A stretch of 64,000 nucleotides of DNA, from assembly GCF_001715295.1 (NCBI RefSeq), contig NZ_MDKB01000004.1, positions 570,749 through 634,748 of the forward strand, in the 5' to 3' direction. The translations under genes and the position numbers were made by a program. This DNA comes from Streptomyces griseus. GTDB taxonomy: Bacteria > Actinomycetota > Actinomycetes > Streptomycetales > Streptomycetaceae. This document shows, piece after piece, positions 1-7,201 of the stretch; positions within the stretch are counted from its first letter, which is position 1, and each line of letters begins with the position of its first letter. The notes below the pieces were generated by a model. That model saw only the letters and a program-made list of their open reading frames with translations. It searched no databases and was not told the DNA's origin.

Positions 1-76
1 GCAAGGCGGGCACGGTGCCCGAACTGCCGTCTCACCAGGTGGTCTTGACTCACAACCGGGAGGCTGGCATTGGTTT

Positions 77-505
77 ATGTCACCGCGCTGGAACCCGAAT
101 CCTGACGTCAGAACCGGTCGCCATGTGGTCTACAACCTGCACGTTCACTTGGTTTTTGTTACGAAGTACCGGCGGAAGGCGTTCACCGACGCCATGCTGA
201 CCCGCACCGAAGAGATCATGCGGGACGTCTGCGACGACTTCGAGGCCGAGCTGAAACAGTTCAACGGCGAACAGGACCACGTCCACCTGCTCGTGCACTA
301 CCCGCCCAAGGTCCAGCTCTCCAAGCTGGTCAACTCCCTCAAAGGCGTCAGCTCCCGCAGACTCCGCCAGGAGTACGACAGCCACGTCCGCCAGTACCTG
401 TGGGGCGGACACTTCTGGTCCGGCTCCTACTTCGCAGGATCATGCGGCGGGGCACCCCTGACCGTCGTCAAGCAGTACATCGAAAACCAGCAACGTCCCC
501 TCTGA
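77..505 (+). CDS. tnpA: IS200/IS605-family Y1 (HUH) transposase TnpA
   Basis: Single-strand transposase of the IS200/IS605 family, 142 aa, a normal length for TnpA. The HUH metal-binding motif is visible as His68-Val-His70 within DHVHLLVHY, and the catalytic tyrosine is Tyr134 in VVKQYIENQ. The N-terminal stretch VVYNLHVHLVFVTKYRRKAF is the usual family opening. No TnpB/RNA-guided nuclease partner follows; downstream there is only a hairpin-containing right-end sequence. The gene therefore resembles a stand-alone IS200-type copy or an IS605 derivative that lost tnpB. It is probably intact, since both catalytic motifs are present. Confidence 0.9.
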   Translation: MSPRWNPNPDVRTGRHVVYNLHVHLVFVTKYRRKAFTDAMLTRTEEIMRDVCDDFEAELKQFNGEQDHVHLLVHYPPKVQLSKLVNSLKGVSSRRLRQEYDSHVRQYLWGGHFWSGSYFAGSCGGAPLTVVKQYIENQQRPL

Positions 506-562
506 CCGTCACCCCGGAAACGCAGAACACTCCGGCGCTCCGCGCCTCCGGACCAAGGACGG

Positions 563-583
563 CCTTCACCCCCGCCCTGAAGG
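563..583 (+). repeat. Right-end hairpin of the IS200/IS605-type element
   Basis: CCTTC and GAAGG arms flank a C-rich loop about 60 bases after the tnpA stop, in a context (donor strand CCGCCCTGAAGG then ACTGGCCAAG) resembling IS200/IS605 right ends. Such subterminal hairpins are the TnpA recognition structures of the family. The left end could not be delimited. The remaining 590-869 holds nothing I can support as a gene. Confidence 0.45.
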
Positions 584-869
584 ACAGAGCACTGGCCAAG
601 ATCAGAGGTAGATCGATTGCGGTCGTACGGGCTGCTGCCTGTTTCTCAGCGCTCGACGGGATGACCGCGCTCGAAGCGCGCTCCGGCACGGCCAGACCGC
701 GGTGAGGAGGGGCCACCAGAAGACCGGCTGCTCACGCGGGTGCGCGGGTGGCCGGATCGGCCGACTCGACGGCTGGGGACGAACGGCCGCTCCCTCGAAG
801 CCGTGATGTCCTGTCCCTCCGTCGGGATCATGCCGCTGTGATCGAGGTTTCAGCCGGGGAGGCGGAATT

Positions 870-889
870 CTGTTGTCCGCGGACAACAG
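870..889. repeat. Perfect 20-bp palindrome with GTTGTCCGCGGACAAC core
   Basis: CTGTTGTCCGCGGACAACAG is a perfect 20-bp palindrome. Its 16-bp core GTTGTCCGCGGACAAC recurs exactly at 6527-6542, and a half-site TTGTCCGCGG lies near 24475. It could be an operator or a mobile-element end; no regulator can be assigned from sequence. Confidence 0.6.
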
Positions 890-920
890 GCACGGCCTGG
901 CGATGCCGGCCCCAGCCGAG

Positions 921-1075
921 GCGGTGGACGACCTGGCGGAGCTCTCCGGACCCGACGCCTCGATGCTGCCGCAGGTGGAGAGCCTGCGGATCTCCTCGGC
1001 CGGCGTCGCCGCGGCCGTCGCCCGCCGTGCCGAACGGGACGGCGTCCTCCGGGCGGCCTTGGCGGCCCGCAGGTC
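921..1075 (+). pseudogene. Possible C-terminal remnant of a malic-enzyme-like protein
   Basis: A plus-strand reading frame encodes GPDASMLPQVESLRISSAG followed by VAAAVARRAERDGVLRAAL. This resembles the last 60 residues of actinobacterial NAD(P)-malic enzymes (SLLPxxxxLRxxSxxVAxAVAxxAxxDGVA). No upstream catalytic domain is present, so this would be a relic. Similarity was judged by eye only. Confidence 0.3.
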
Positions 1076-1157
1076 CAGAACGCCATGGGGCAGCCGGAAT
1101 ACGCCCGACCGGTGACGTCGTCGATCGACCCATCGGTATCCCGTATCCTGCGTCGTC

Positions 1158-1583
1158 ATGACGCGCGCGTGGAAGCTGCCGATACTGCTGGTGCTGTGTG
1201 GGGCGGTCGTCGCGGCGGGGCAGTTCCTCAGGGGGGAACCCGGCGAAGCCCTGATATCCCTCCCGCTGTTCCTCCTGTTGGCGGGGATACTGTCGCCCCT
1301 GGTCTTCCCGAAGCCGGTCGACGCACAGGAGGCAGAGCGCCGCAGCGCCGCCGACGGCCGTCCGATCGTCTTCTGGCGATCGGGCTGCACGTACTGCCTG
1401 CGGCTGCGCCTCCGGCTGGGCCGTGATGCCCGCCGGCTTCACTGGGTCGACATCTGGCGCGACCCCACAGGAGCGGCGGTGGTGCGGGCGGCCAACGACG
1501 GCGACGAGACCGTGCCCACGGTCATGGTCGCAGGCCGACCCCATGTCAATCCCGACCCGGAATGGGTTCGCGGCCAGCTCTGA
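1158..1583 (+). CDS. Membrane-anchored glutaredoxin/mycoredoxin-like protein
   Basis: A 141-aa protein with two hydrophobic N-terminal segments (about residues 6-22 and 33-50) and then a glutaredoxin-like fold. The redox motif is Cys77-Thr-Tyr-Cys80 in WRSGCTYCLRL, and the cis-proline region ETVPTVMVAGRPHV follows about 40 residues later, as in glutaredoxins and mycoredoxins. It probably performs thiol-disulfide exchange with the CxxC domain tethered to the membrane. A TATCCT -10 element at 1144-1149 lies 8 nt before the ATG with no ribosome-binding site, suggesting a leaderless or very short leader mRNA. The TGA stop is fused to the end of a MITE. Confidence 0.8.
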   Translation: MTRAWKLPILLVLCGAVVAAGQFLRGEPGEALISLPLFLLLAGILSPLVFPKPVDAQEAERRSAADGRPIVFWRSGCTYCLRLRLRLGRDARRLHWVDIWRDPTGAAVVRAANDGDETVPTVMVAGRPHVNPDPEWVRGQL

Positions 1584-1744
1584 GGGCTGTCCCGCACTTC
1601 CCGGTGGATCGGCGTGCGGCGTCGGATGCGGGGCATCGCACGGCGGAGGGACGTCCGCATACGGGATGGAGGGGCACGTTCCGACAACGCGGCGAGGTGC
1701 CGCAGCTGTCGTCGTGCGCCCGCCGGGAATTGCGGGACAGCCCT
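1583..1744. mobile_element. Complete 162-bp MITE (copy 1)
   Basis: The element begins AGGGCTGTCCCGCA and ends TGCGGGACAGCCCT. The inverted repeats extend inward to about 22 bp with one mismatch (TTCCCGG follows on each side). It has no coding capacity. TG dinucleotides flank both ends, consistent with a 2-bp target duplication. A second complete copy, in the opposite orientation, lies at 25374-25532, with partial copies at 26592, 27831 and 31885. The left end supplies the A of the upstream gene's TGA stop codon, and the right end abuts an IS701 remnant. Confidence 0.8.
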
Positions 1745-2022
1745 TGGTAGGGCTTCGTCGGGTTTGTAGGGGGTGTGGGTATGTCGCGGTGGCAGGTGGG
1801 ACAGGTGGGGCAGGCGCCGGTCCAGGTGGCGAGGAGTGTCTGGAGCTCGCGGACGGCTTGGTAGAGGCTCAGGCCGGCGCCGCGTCTCTTGGTGACGGGC
1901 CAGTCGTTGCAGGGTGCAAGGTGTGGGCGGCCGGAGTCGAGGGTGACGCGCTGGTGCCAGCCGGTGAAGGTGCGGCCTTCGAAGTGGGCTAGTCCAGGGC
2001 CTGTTTCATCTCGCGGTAGTCG
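1745..2022 (-). pseudogene. IS701-family transposase C-terminal remnant
   Basis: Minus-strand translation gives HDYREMKQAL, then after a one-base deletion LAHFEGRTFTGWHQRVTL, and later GLSLYQAVRELQTLLATW and CPTCHRDIPTP. These are hallmarks of the IS701 transposase C terminus (ADYREMKQALGLAHFEGRTWTGWHHHVTL). Everything upstream of YREMKQAL is missing, and the break coincides with the IS30 remnant. It is nonfunctional. Confidence 0.75.
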
Positions 2023-2028
2023 TGTGCG

Positions 2029-2109
2029 ATGCAGCTCGACAGCCGCCCACGCACAACGCTCGGCTGGGAAACCTCAGCCGAGCGCCTGCATGAACTGATC
2101 GCGGCCTGA
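2029..2109 (+). pseudogene. IS30-family transposase C-terminal remnant
   Basis: A 26-codon frame reads MQLDSRPRTTLGWETSAERL then HELIAA and stop. It matches the extreme C terminus of IS30 transposases (LNxRPRKTLGWETPAERLxELL). It abuts the oppositely oriented IS701 remnant, so two truncated elements are joined here. 2110-2254 shows nothing recognisable. Confidence 0.7.
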
Positions 2110-2254
2110 TCGAACCGGCCACGTGTGGCGACGATCCCTGGAAAAACCGCCTCGGCAGCACGAATTCGGGAGGCAACGGCGCTGCCCCGGCTCGAGGACG
2201 CGTCAGCGGCAGGCCGGAGGGGGCTGGAGGGTGGCAGTGCAGGGACTCGGCCGT

Positions 2255-3145
2255 TCAGCGGCTCCGGTCGGCGCGGTCGACGAAGTCGCCGACCGCGGTG
2301 GCGAAGGCGGCGGGCGCCTCCTGTGCGACGAAATGCCCGACGTCCGGGATCGTGACCGCGGTGACGTCGCCGGCGACCTGGCGCATCGTCCGCTCGGTGA
2401 AGGGGGCGTTGATGCCGTCGACGGCGAGCACGGGAACGGTCAGCGGCCGCGACTCGGCCAGTGCCCGCATTCGGTCGCCGCCGGTCAGAGAGGAACGGTA
2501 GAGCCCCTCGGTGCCGCGCCAGCCGCCCGGCCGCGCGTAGGTGCGGGCGAACTCGTCGAGGTCGGCCTCGGTGACCCCGCCCGGCACCATCGTCATCACC
2601 GAGACGGCCCAGTCGAGCATCACTCGCTCGCGTCCGGCCAGGATCAGCTCCGGAATTCCCGGGGCGGCCAGGAATCCCACGTGCCAGGAGCCGCCGTTCC
2701 TCACGTCGGCCAGCATCTCCCAGCCGTACCCCGGAAGAGTGGTCTCGACGCCGGTGAAGCTGAGGACGTCGCCGGGGTGCGTGGCCGCGAACGCGAAGAC
2801 CGGCCCGCCGCTGATGTCCTGACAGGTCACGTGCACGGGTCCGACGCCGAGGTGGGCGACCAGCAGGTGCAGGTCCTCCGCCATGGTGGCCACGTCGTGG
2901 TCGCCGTCGGCGGTGCCGGAGTCGCCGAAGCCGCGCAGGTCGACGGCGAACACCCGGTGGGTGGCGGCGAGCAGCGGGATGACGTCGCGGAAGGCCCACC
3001 AGGACTCCGGCCACCCGTGCACCAACAGGATCGGGGAGCCGGTGTCGCCCGCCGAGACGTAATGCAACGTGGTGCCGTTGACCTCGGCGGTGTGGTGCGT
3101 GACGCCCGCCACGGCCGGTGAGGCGGTCACGAAAGAGCTGGTCAT
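2255..3145 (-). CDS. Alpha/beta hydrolase, epoxide-hydrolase-like
   Basis: A 296-aa alpha/beta-hydrolase fold protein. The oxyanion-hole motif HGWPESWW, the nucleophile elbow CQDISGG (Asp nucleophile, as in epoxide hydrolases and dehalogenases) and the catalytic His in PDVGHFVAQEAP are visible in the right order. The start is set at ATG 3143-3145 (MTSSFVTASPAVAG); an upstream in-frame start would read through the operator. It is transcribed divergently from a MarR gene, with twin palindromes between, so MarR control is likely. It probably hydrolyses a xenobiotic epoxide, ester or halide; the substrate cannot be read from sequence. Confidence 0.85.
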   Translation of the reverse strand: MTSSFVTASPAVAGVTHHTAEVNGTTLHYVSAGDTGSPILLVHGWPESWWAFRDVIPLLAATHRVFAVDLRGFGDSGTADGDHDVATMAEDLHLLVAHLGVGPVHVTCQDISGGPVFAFAATHPGDVLSFTGVETTLPGYGWEMLADVRNGGSWHVGFLAAPGIPELILAGRERVMLDWAVSVMTMVPGGVTEADLDEFARTYARPGGWRGTEGLYRSSLTGGDRMRALAESRPLTVPVLAVDGINAPFTERTMRQVAGDVTAVTIPDVGHFVAQEAPAAFATAVGDFVDRADRSR

Positions 3146-3164
3146 GCGATGACTCCCAAAATAG

Positions 3165-3202
3165 ACAACCAGGTTGACTGCAGTGTTGGTCAACCTGGTT
3201 GT
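3165..3202. promoter_or_regulatory. Twin-palindrome MarR operator
   Basis: Two 11-bp palindromes, CAACCAGGTTG (3166-3176) and CAACCTGGTTG (3191-3201), are themselves arranged as a larger inverted repeat: ACAACCAGGTTGAC and GTCAACCTGGTTGT separated by 10 bp, 25 bp centre to centre. They lie between the hydrolase and marR genes. The right box overlaps the -35 element TTGTCC (3199-3204) of the marR promoter, which fits autorepression plus repression of the hydrolase. Confidence 0.75.
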
Positions 3203-3226
3203 CCAAGTCAAGGAGAGATCTAGACT
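3199..3226 (+). promoter_or_regulatory. Leaderless promoter of the marR gene
   Basis: TTGTCC (3199-3204), a 16-bp spacer and TAGACT (3221-3226), followed by exactly six bases and the ATG at 3233. This -10-to-start spacing is the actinobacterial leaderless signature and favours ATG 3233 over GTG 3227. Confidence 0.55.
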
Positions 3227-3232
3227 GTGGTC

Positions 3233-3709
3233 ATGTCCTCACGATCCGGCGCCGATCTCGCCCTGCTGCTCCTGGGCAGCTATCGCAATCTGGTGGACGA
3301 AGTGGTCCGGGAGCTGGCGACCCGGGGATACCCCGACGCCCGGCCGTCGCACGAGTACGCGATCCGGGCCATCCGAGCCGGCGCCGAGAGTGCCTCGGAC
3401 TTGGCCCGCAGACTCGCCATCACCAAGCAGGCCGCGGCGAAGACGATCGCCGCGCTCGTCGAACGCGGGTACGTCACCACCGAGACCGACCCCGCCGACA
3501 TCCGCCGCAAGAACATCTGGATCACCGATCACGGGATCGGGCTGATCACCGAGAGCACGGCGATCTTCGACGAGGTGCGGGCCCGCTGGGAAGTGCGTCT
3601 GGGCGCCGCCGAACTTGCCGAGCTGGAAACGCAGCTCGCCCAATTCGTCGGCGACTCGCCCATCAACCTCGACGCTCCGGGCTGGGCGGCGGGACAGGAA
3701 CTGCGTTAG
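3233..3709 (+). CDS. MarR-family transcriptional regulator
   Basis: A 158-aa winged-helix regulator. The recognition region SASDLARRLAITKQAAAKTI, the following AALVERGYV and the wing DPADIRRKNIWITDHG follow the MarR pattern, and helical dimerisation regions flank them. The divergent hydrolase and the twin CAACCwGGTTG palindromes between the two starts suggest it represses both genes until an inducer, probably a substrate of the hydrolase, binds. GTG 3227 has an AAGGAG 11 nt upstream and remains an alternative start adding two residues. Confidence 0.88.
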   Translation: MSSRSGADLALLLLGSYRNLVDEVVRELATRGYPDARPSHEYAIRAIRAGAESASDLARRLAITKQAAAKTIAALVERGYVTTETDPADIRRKNIWITDHGIGLITESTAIFDEVRARWEVRLGAAELAELETQLAQFVGDSPINLDAPGWAAGQELR

Positions 3710-3789
3710 TGCTCTGACCGGGAAGGTTCGCCGGGTCGGCGGTTCCAGCGGTTGGATGTCCGGAGACGTCCGACCCAACCGTTGGGGGT

Positions 3790-4730
3790 GTGGTGGCTCA
3801 GCCTGTCCGTGTGTGCAGGTTGACCGACCAGGAGGGGCAGAAGCTGCAGCAGATCGTGCGCCGGGGCAGCACCCGCTCGGTGCGATACCGGTGCGCGATG
3901 ATGCTGTTGGCCTCGGCCGGCGGAAACCGGGTCCCGGTGATCGCGAAGCTGGTTCAGGCTGACGAGGACACCGTCCGCGACGGGATTCACCGGTTCAACG
4001 CGATCGGCCTGGCCTGCCTGGACCCTCGCTGGGCGGGAGGCCGTCCCCGCCTGCTCAGTCCTGACGACGAGGATTTCGTCGTCCAGACGGCCGCCACCCG
4101 CCCGACCAAGTTCGGCCGGCCCTGTCCGGATCGGCCGCGAGGCATTACGGTGCCTGCTCGCCCGCCGCGGCATCACCTTCCAGCGCACCAAAACCTGGAA
4201 GGAGTCGCCCGATCCCGAGTGTGACGCCAAGCTGGACCGCATCGAGGAGGTGCTGGAACGCTTCACGGACCGCGTGTTCGCGTCCGAGGAGTTCGGGCCG
4301 CTCGGCATCCGCCCCACCGCCGGGGTCGGCTGGGCTCCCGCCGGTCACCCCGAGCGCCATCCCGCGACCTACCACCGCACCCACGGGGTGCGGTACTTCC
4401 ACGGCTGCCATTCCGTCGGCGACGACCGGCTGTGGGGCGTCAACCGCCGTAAGAAGGGTGCGGTGAACACCCTGGCCGCACTGAGGTCGATCCGGGCCTC
4501 GCGCCCGGACGGTGCCCCGATGGCCACTGCGGCAGTTCACGATCGCCAACTCCAACCACCGCAACCACAGCGTGCAAACCCGGGCCCTGCGCGCCTGCCT
4601 GCGCTGGCGAAACACCACCACCCGCCACCCCGACATCCTCGCGGCGCAGCGTCGCGAACGTGCCCGCTTCCGAAGCGAGAAGGGCATCCGCTGGGGCGGA
4701 CGTCCCTTGCTGTCGCAACCTGAAGGATCT
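3790..4730 (+). pseudogene. IS630-family transposase, multiply frameshifted
   Basis: The first part (VAQPVRVCRLTDQEGQKLQQ ... GGRPRLLSPDDEDFVVQTAA) is the HTH region of an IS630 transposase. After a deletion near 4110 the frame resumes with LLARRGITFQRTKTWKESPD, DAKLDRIEEVL and EEFGPLGIRP, then shifts again to NSNHRNHSVQTRALRACLRW and QRRERARFRSEKGIRWGGRP. The DEFGPL acidic residue has become Glu-Glu, the central DN..HK catalytic block is deleted, and at least two frame changes are needed, so it cannot transpose by itself. Confidence 0.8.
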
Positions 4731-4784
4731 GACGAATCCATGCGGTCGCGGCCCGAACGTGCAGCAGAGCACCGGACAGACGAA

Positions 4785-5219
4785 TCACTCGCGCATACGG
4801 CCTGACGCGGGTGAGGCGAGCATCGCTTCAAGGATGCGTTGCAGCTCAACGCGGTCCTGGGGGGTGACCCGCGCCAACCTGCGGTCGTACTCCGCCGCGA
4901 GAGCTGCAAGTGCTCGATCGCGTGCTTGCATGCCCTCAGCGGTCAGCACGAGCCGATGACGCCGCAAGTCCGCCTCGTCGATCTCGCGACGGACAAAGCC
5001 CTTGGCGACGAGGTTGCGGACGTAGACCGTCACGCTCGCCTTGGGCAGCAGCAGCGCAGTCGCGATCTCAGCCGGGTACGGCGATGCCTTCACCTCGGCC
5101 AGGACGAAAAACTCCTTCGTCTCCAACCCGAGCTCGGCCAGCTCCCCCGTGCAGGCATCCATCACCACACCCAGCAGCCGCTGGTTCAGCGTCCACAGCT
5201 GCGCCCCGTCGACTGACAT
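4785..5219 (-). CDS. MarR-family transcriptional regulator
   Basis: A 144-aa MarR-type winged-helix protein: helical N terminus, HTH YPAEIATALLLPKASVTVYV, then RNLVAKGFVRREIDEADLRR with the arginine-rich wing DEADLRRHRLVLTAEG, and a C-terminal dimer helix. It is divergent from the alpha/beta hydrolase that starts at 5326. The roughly 105-bp spacer is strikingly AT-rich for this genome and contains short palindromes. A GGAGGG ribosome-binding site lies just upstream of the ATG. It probably represses the divergent hydrolase. Confidence 0.88.
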   Translation of the reverse strand: MSVDGAQLWTLNQRLLGVVMDACTGELAELGLETKEFFVLAEVKASPYPAEIATALLLPKASVTVYVRNLVAKGFVRREIDEADLRRHRLVLTAEGMQARDRALAALAAEYDRRLARVTPQDRVELQRILEAMLASPASGRMRE

Positions 5220-5237
5220 CGACCCTCCACCCAGGTG

Positions 5238-5269
5238 ATACAGTTTCGTATTAGTTTTGTATCGTACAA
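5238..5269. promoter_or_regulatory. AT-rich divergent promoter with palindromic operator
   Basis: TTGTATCGTACAA (5257-5269) is a palindrome with 5-bp arms around TCG. ATAC and GTAT arms at 5238-5251 form a second, weaker dyad. Both sit between a marR gene and the hydrolase it probably controls, in the most AT-rich stretch of this part of the window. Confidence 0.5.
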
Positions 5270-5325
5270 GATGTTGTTTTGTACTGGACTCCTATGGAAC
5301 AACACTCTCACGAAGGAAGCCAGGC

Positions 5326-6240
5326 ATGCTTCAGCACCTCACGATCCCGCGCGGTCCCGTCAACCTCGCCGCGGACCTCCACCTGCCCGACAATGCCGAC
5401 AGCAGCGCACCGCTGCGCGCCGTGGTGCTCGCCACCCCGGGCAGCAGCGTGAAGGAGCAGATCGGCGCCAACTACGCCTCCCGTCTCGCCGCCCGCGGCA
5501 TCGCGGCGCTCGTCCTCGACCCCGCCCATCAGGGCCAGAGCGAGGGCGAGCCCCGCGACCTCGAAGACCCCTACCGCCGAGGCGAGGACATCTCCTACGC
5601 CATCGACGCGCTCACCACGACCTCCGGCATCGACCCGCAGCGCATCGGCGTCCTCGGCATCTGCGCCGGTGGCGGCTACGCCGTTCACACCGCCCGCACG
5701 GACCACCGCATCAAGGCGGTCGGTACGGTCGTCCCCGTCAACATCGGCGTCGCGTTCCGCAGCTTCTCCCCCGACGGTCCGGCCGCAGCACTCGACGCCC
5801 TCGCGGACGCACGTACCGAAGAGGCCCGCTCCGGCGAGATGACCCGCGTGAACTGGCTGCCCGACACCCTCGAGGACGCCGCGGCAGCGGGCCTGACCGA
5901 CATCGACACCACTCAGGCCGTCACCTACTACCGCACCGAGCGCGGCGGTAACGAACACTCCACGAACCGGCGCCTCCTGCGCAGCGACTCCCACCTGCTG
6001 GGCTACGACGCGTTCCACCTGGCCGATCAGCTCATGACCCAGCCACTCCAGGTCATCCTCGCCGGACGCATCGGCAACACCGGCTCCTACGACACCGGCA
6101 TGCAGCTGTGGAAGCTGGCCCCCAACCCCGTCGACCTCATGGTGATCGACGGCGCCGGCCACTACGAGATGTACGACGAACCCGAATACGTCGACGCTGC
6201 CGTCGAACGACTCGTCAGCTTCTATGCGAACAACCTGTAA
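5326..6240 (+). CDS. Alpha/beta hydrolase, dienelactone-hydrolase-like
   Basis: A 304-aa alpha/beta hydrolase. The nucleophile elbow reads LGICAGGGYA, placing a cysteine where serine is usual, as in dienelactone hydrolases. DPAHQGQSEGEPRD and the late DGAGHYEMYDEPEYV (catalytic His) are as in the YcjY/DLH-like group. The start at ATG 5326 is supported by GAAGGA 10 bases upstream. It is divergent from a marR gene. It is probably a cytosolic hydrolase of lactone or ester substrates. Cys for Ser at the nucleophile is the only unusual feature. Confidence 0.85.
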   Translation: MLQHLTIPRGPVNLAADLHLPDNADSSAPLRAVVLATPGSSVKEQIGANYASRLAARGIAALVLDPAHQGQSEGEPRDLEDPYRRGEDISYAIDALTTTSGIDPQRIGVLGICAGGGYAVHTARTDHRIKAVGTVVPVNIGVAFRSFSPDGPAAALDALADARTEEARSGEMTRVNWLPDTLEDAAAAGLTDIDTTQAVTYYRTERGGNEHSTNRRLLRSDSHLLGYDAFHLADQLMTQPLQVILAGRIGNTGSYDTGMQLWKLAPNPVDLMVIDGAGHYEMYDEPEYVDAAVERLVSFYANNL

Positions 6241-6384
6241 GGCATACGAACCGGTGAACCTATGCGGTCACAGCACTAACGGTCAGCCGAGGGTCGTGGT
6301 CGGCCGCCGGCACAGACCCTTCCGGCAACGGGCCACGTTTCTCCTGTCCTGGTCGGCGGCCTGTCCAGTGCTGTGACCGCGTGG

Positions 6385-6500
6385 CTTCGTTGGATCGTGC
6401 AGACCGCGGCGGCGAGGGGGCCTCTGCCCCCGCGGGTCCCTTTCCCGTTGCGGATGCGGGCGCGCTCCCTGCGTTCGGACCGTCCTGGTGGTCTTGTCCA
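6385..6500 (-). pseudogene. Decayed IS630 transposase tail (weak)
   Basis: Minus-strand frame reads SERRERARIRNGKGTRGGRG then PLAAAV, resembling the IS630 C terminus (RRERARIRSEKGIRWGGRPLAAA) also seen at 4660-4720. The surrounding 6241-6761 shows no intact gene; its only other notable item is the palindrome at 6527. Confidence 0.4.
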
Positions 6501-6526
6501 GGTCCTTGCGAGATGGCCAGGGGCAC

Positions 6527-6542
6527 GTTGTCCGCGGACAAC
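6527..6542. repeat. 16-bp palindrome GTTGTCCGCGGACAAC, second copy
   Basis: Exact match to the core of the 20-bp palindrome at 870-889. It lies within the gene-free IS630-remnant region, not at an obvious promoter. Confidence 0.6.
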
Positions 6543-6761
6543 ACGCGGCCCGGGGCTCGCCCAGCACGCAGATGCCGACTGCGGCGAGAGTGTCAGGCGT
6601 TGCGCGCTGAGAGCTGTCAGGGTCATGCGGTAGGAACGCAGAACGGCTGCCGAACCGGACGGGGCCCCACCACGGCCGTCCCGCCCGGAGGCGAGCACCG
6701 CATGAGGGCTCTCTGCTGTCCTGGCACCGATCTCACCTGCGGTTCCGTACCGGGTGGGCGT

Positions 6762-7073
6762 CTACCCACCCGTTTTCCCCTCTCGGGGGAGGTCCTCCTT
6801 GTACAGGACGAGGTGCTCGTGGAAGAGCACACCGTCGCGGATGTCGCCGGTGGCGGTGAAACCGGTGTCGTCGACGTAGTCGAGGTGGTTGCCGGTGACC
6901 GTGTAGCGGCCGGTGTAGGCGCTGGAGCGGGTGCCGCGCGCTTCGTCGTACCGGCCGTCGGCACGCAGTTCCTGGCGGATGTGCCCGTCCGCGGTCACCC
7001 ACATCCCGACCACGTCCACGTCACCGGGCCTTCGCCCGACAGCTCCCTGCGGCGGGCCTGACTGGTTCCTCAC
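6762..7073 (-). CDS. Atu4866-domain small protein
   Basis: A 103-aa protein dominated by VGMWVTADGHIRQELRADG followed by RYDEARG, the tract SSAYTGRYTVTGNHLDYVDD, and then TGFTATGDIRDGVLFHEHL. This is the beta-rich Atu4866 domain found as short stand-alone proteins in proteobacteria and actinomycetes; its molecular role is unknown. The start is GTG 7071-7073, preceded by AAGGAG with a 6-7 nt gap. Upstream codons in the same frame are arginine/proline-rich shadow sequence. It is divergent from an XRE regulator across about 130 bp, a common pairing for these genes, so regulation by that XRE protein is plausible. Confidence 0.8.
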   Translation of the reverse strand: MRNQSGPPQGAVGRRPGDVDVVGMWVTADGHIRQELRADGRYDEARGTRSSAYTGRYTVTGNHLDYVDDTGFTATGDIRDGVLFHEHLVLYKEDLPREGKTGG

Positions 7074-7189
7074 GATGCGCTCCTTCTCGATCAAGGGTGT
7101 GGCCACCAGCCTGTTCGGCCCGGGAGAAGGGAGCCAGGACGAGTCGTGCCGGGGTACGGCGCACCCAGGAAGCGGGCCCGGGCGCGGCG

Positions 7190-7195
7190 TAGCCT
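7190..7195 (+). promoter_or_regulatory. -10 element of a leaderless promoter
   Basis: TAGCCT ends exactly six bases before the GTG start of the XRE regulator at 7202, and no ribosome-binding site is present. Confidence 0.5.
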
Positions 7196-7201
7196 GCAAG
7201 G

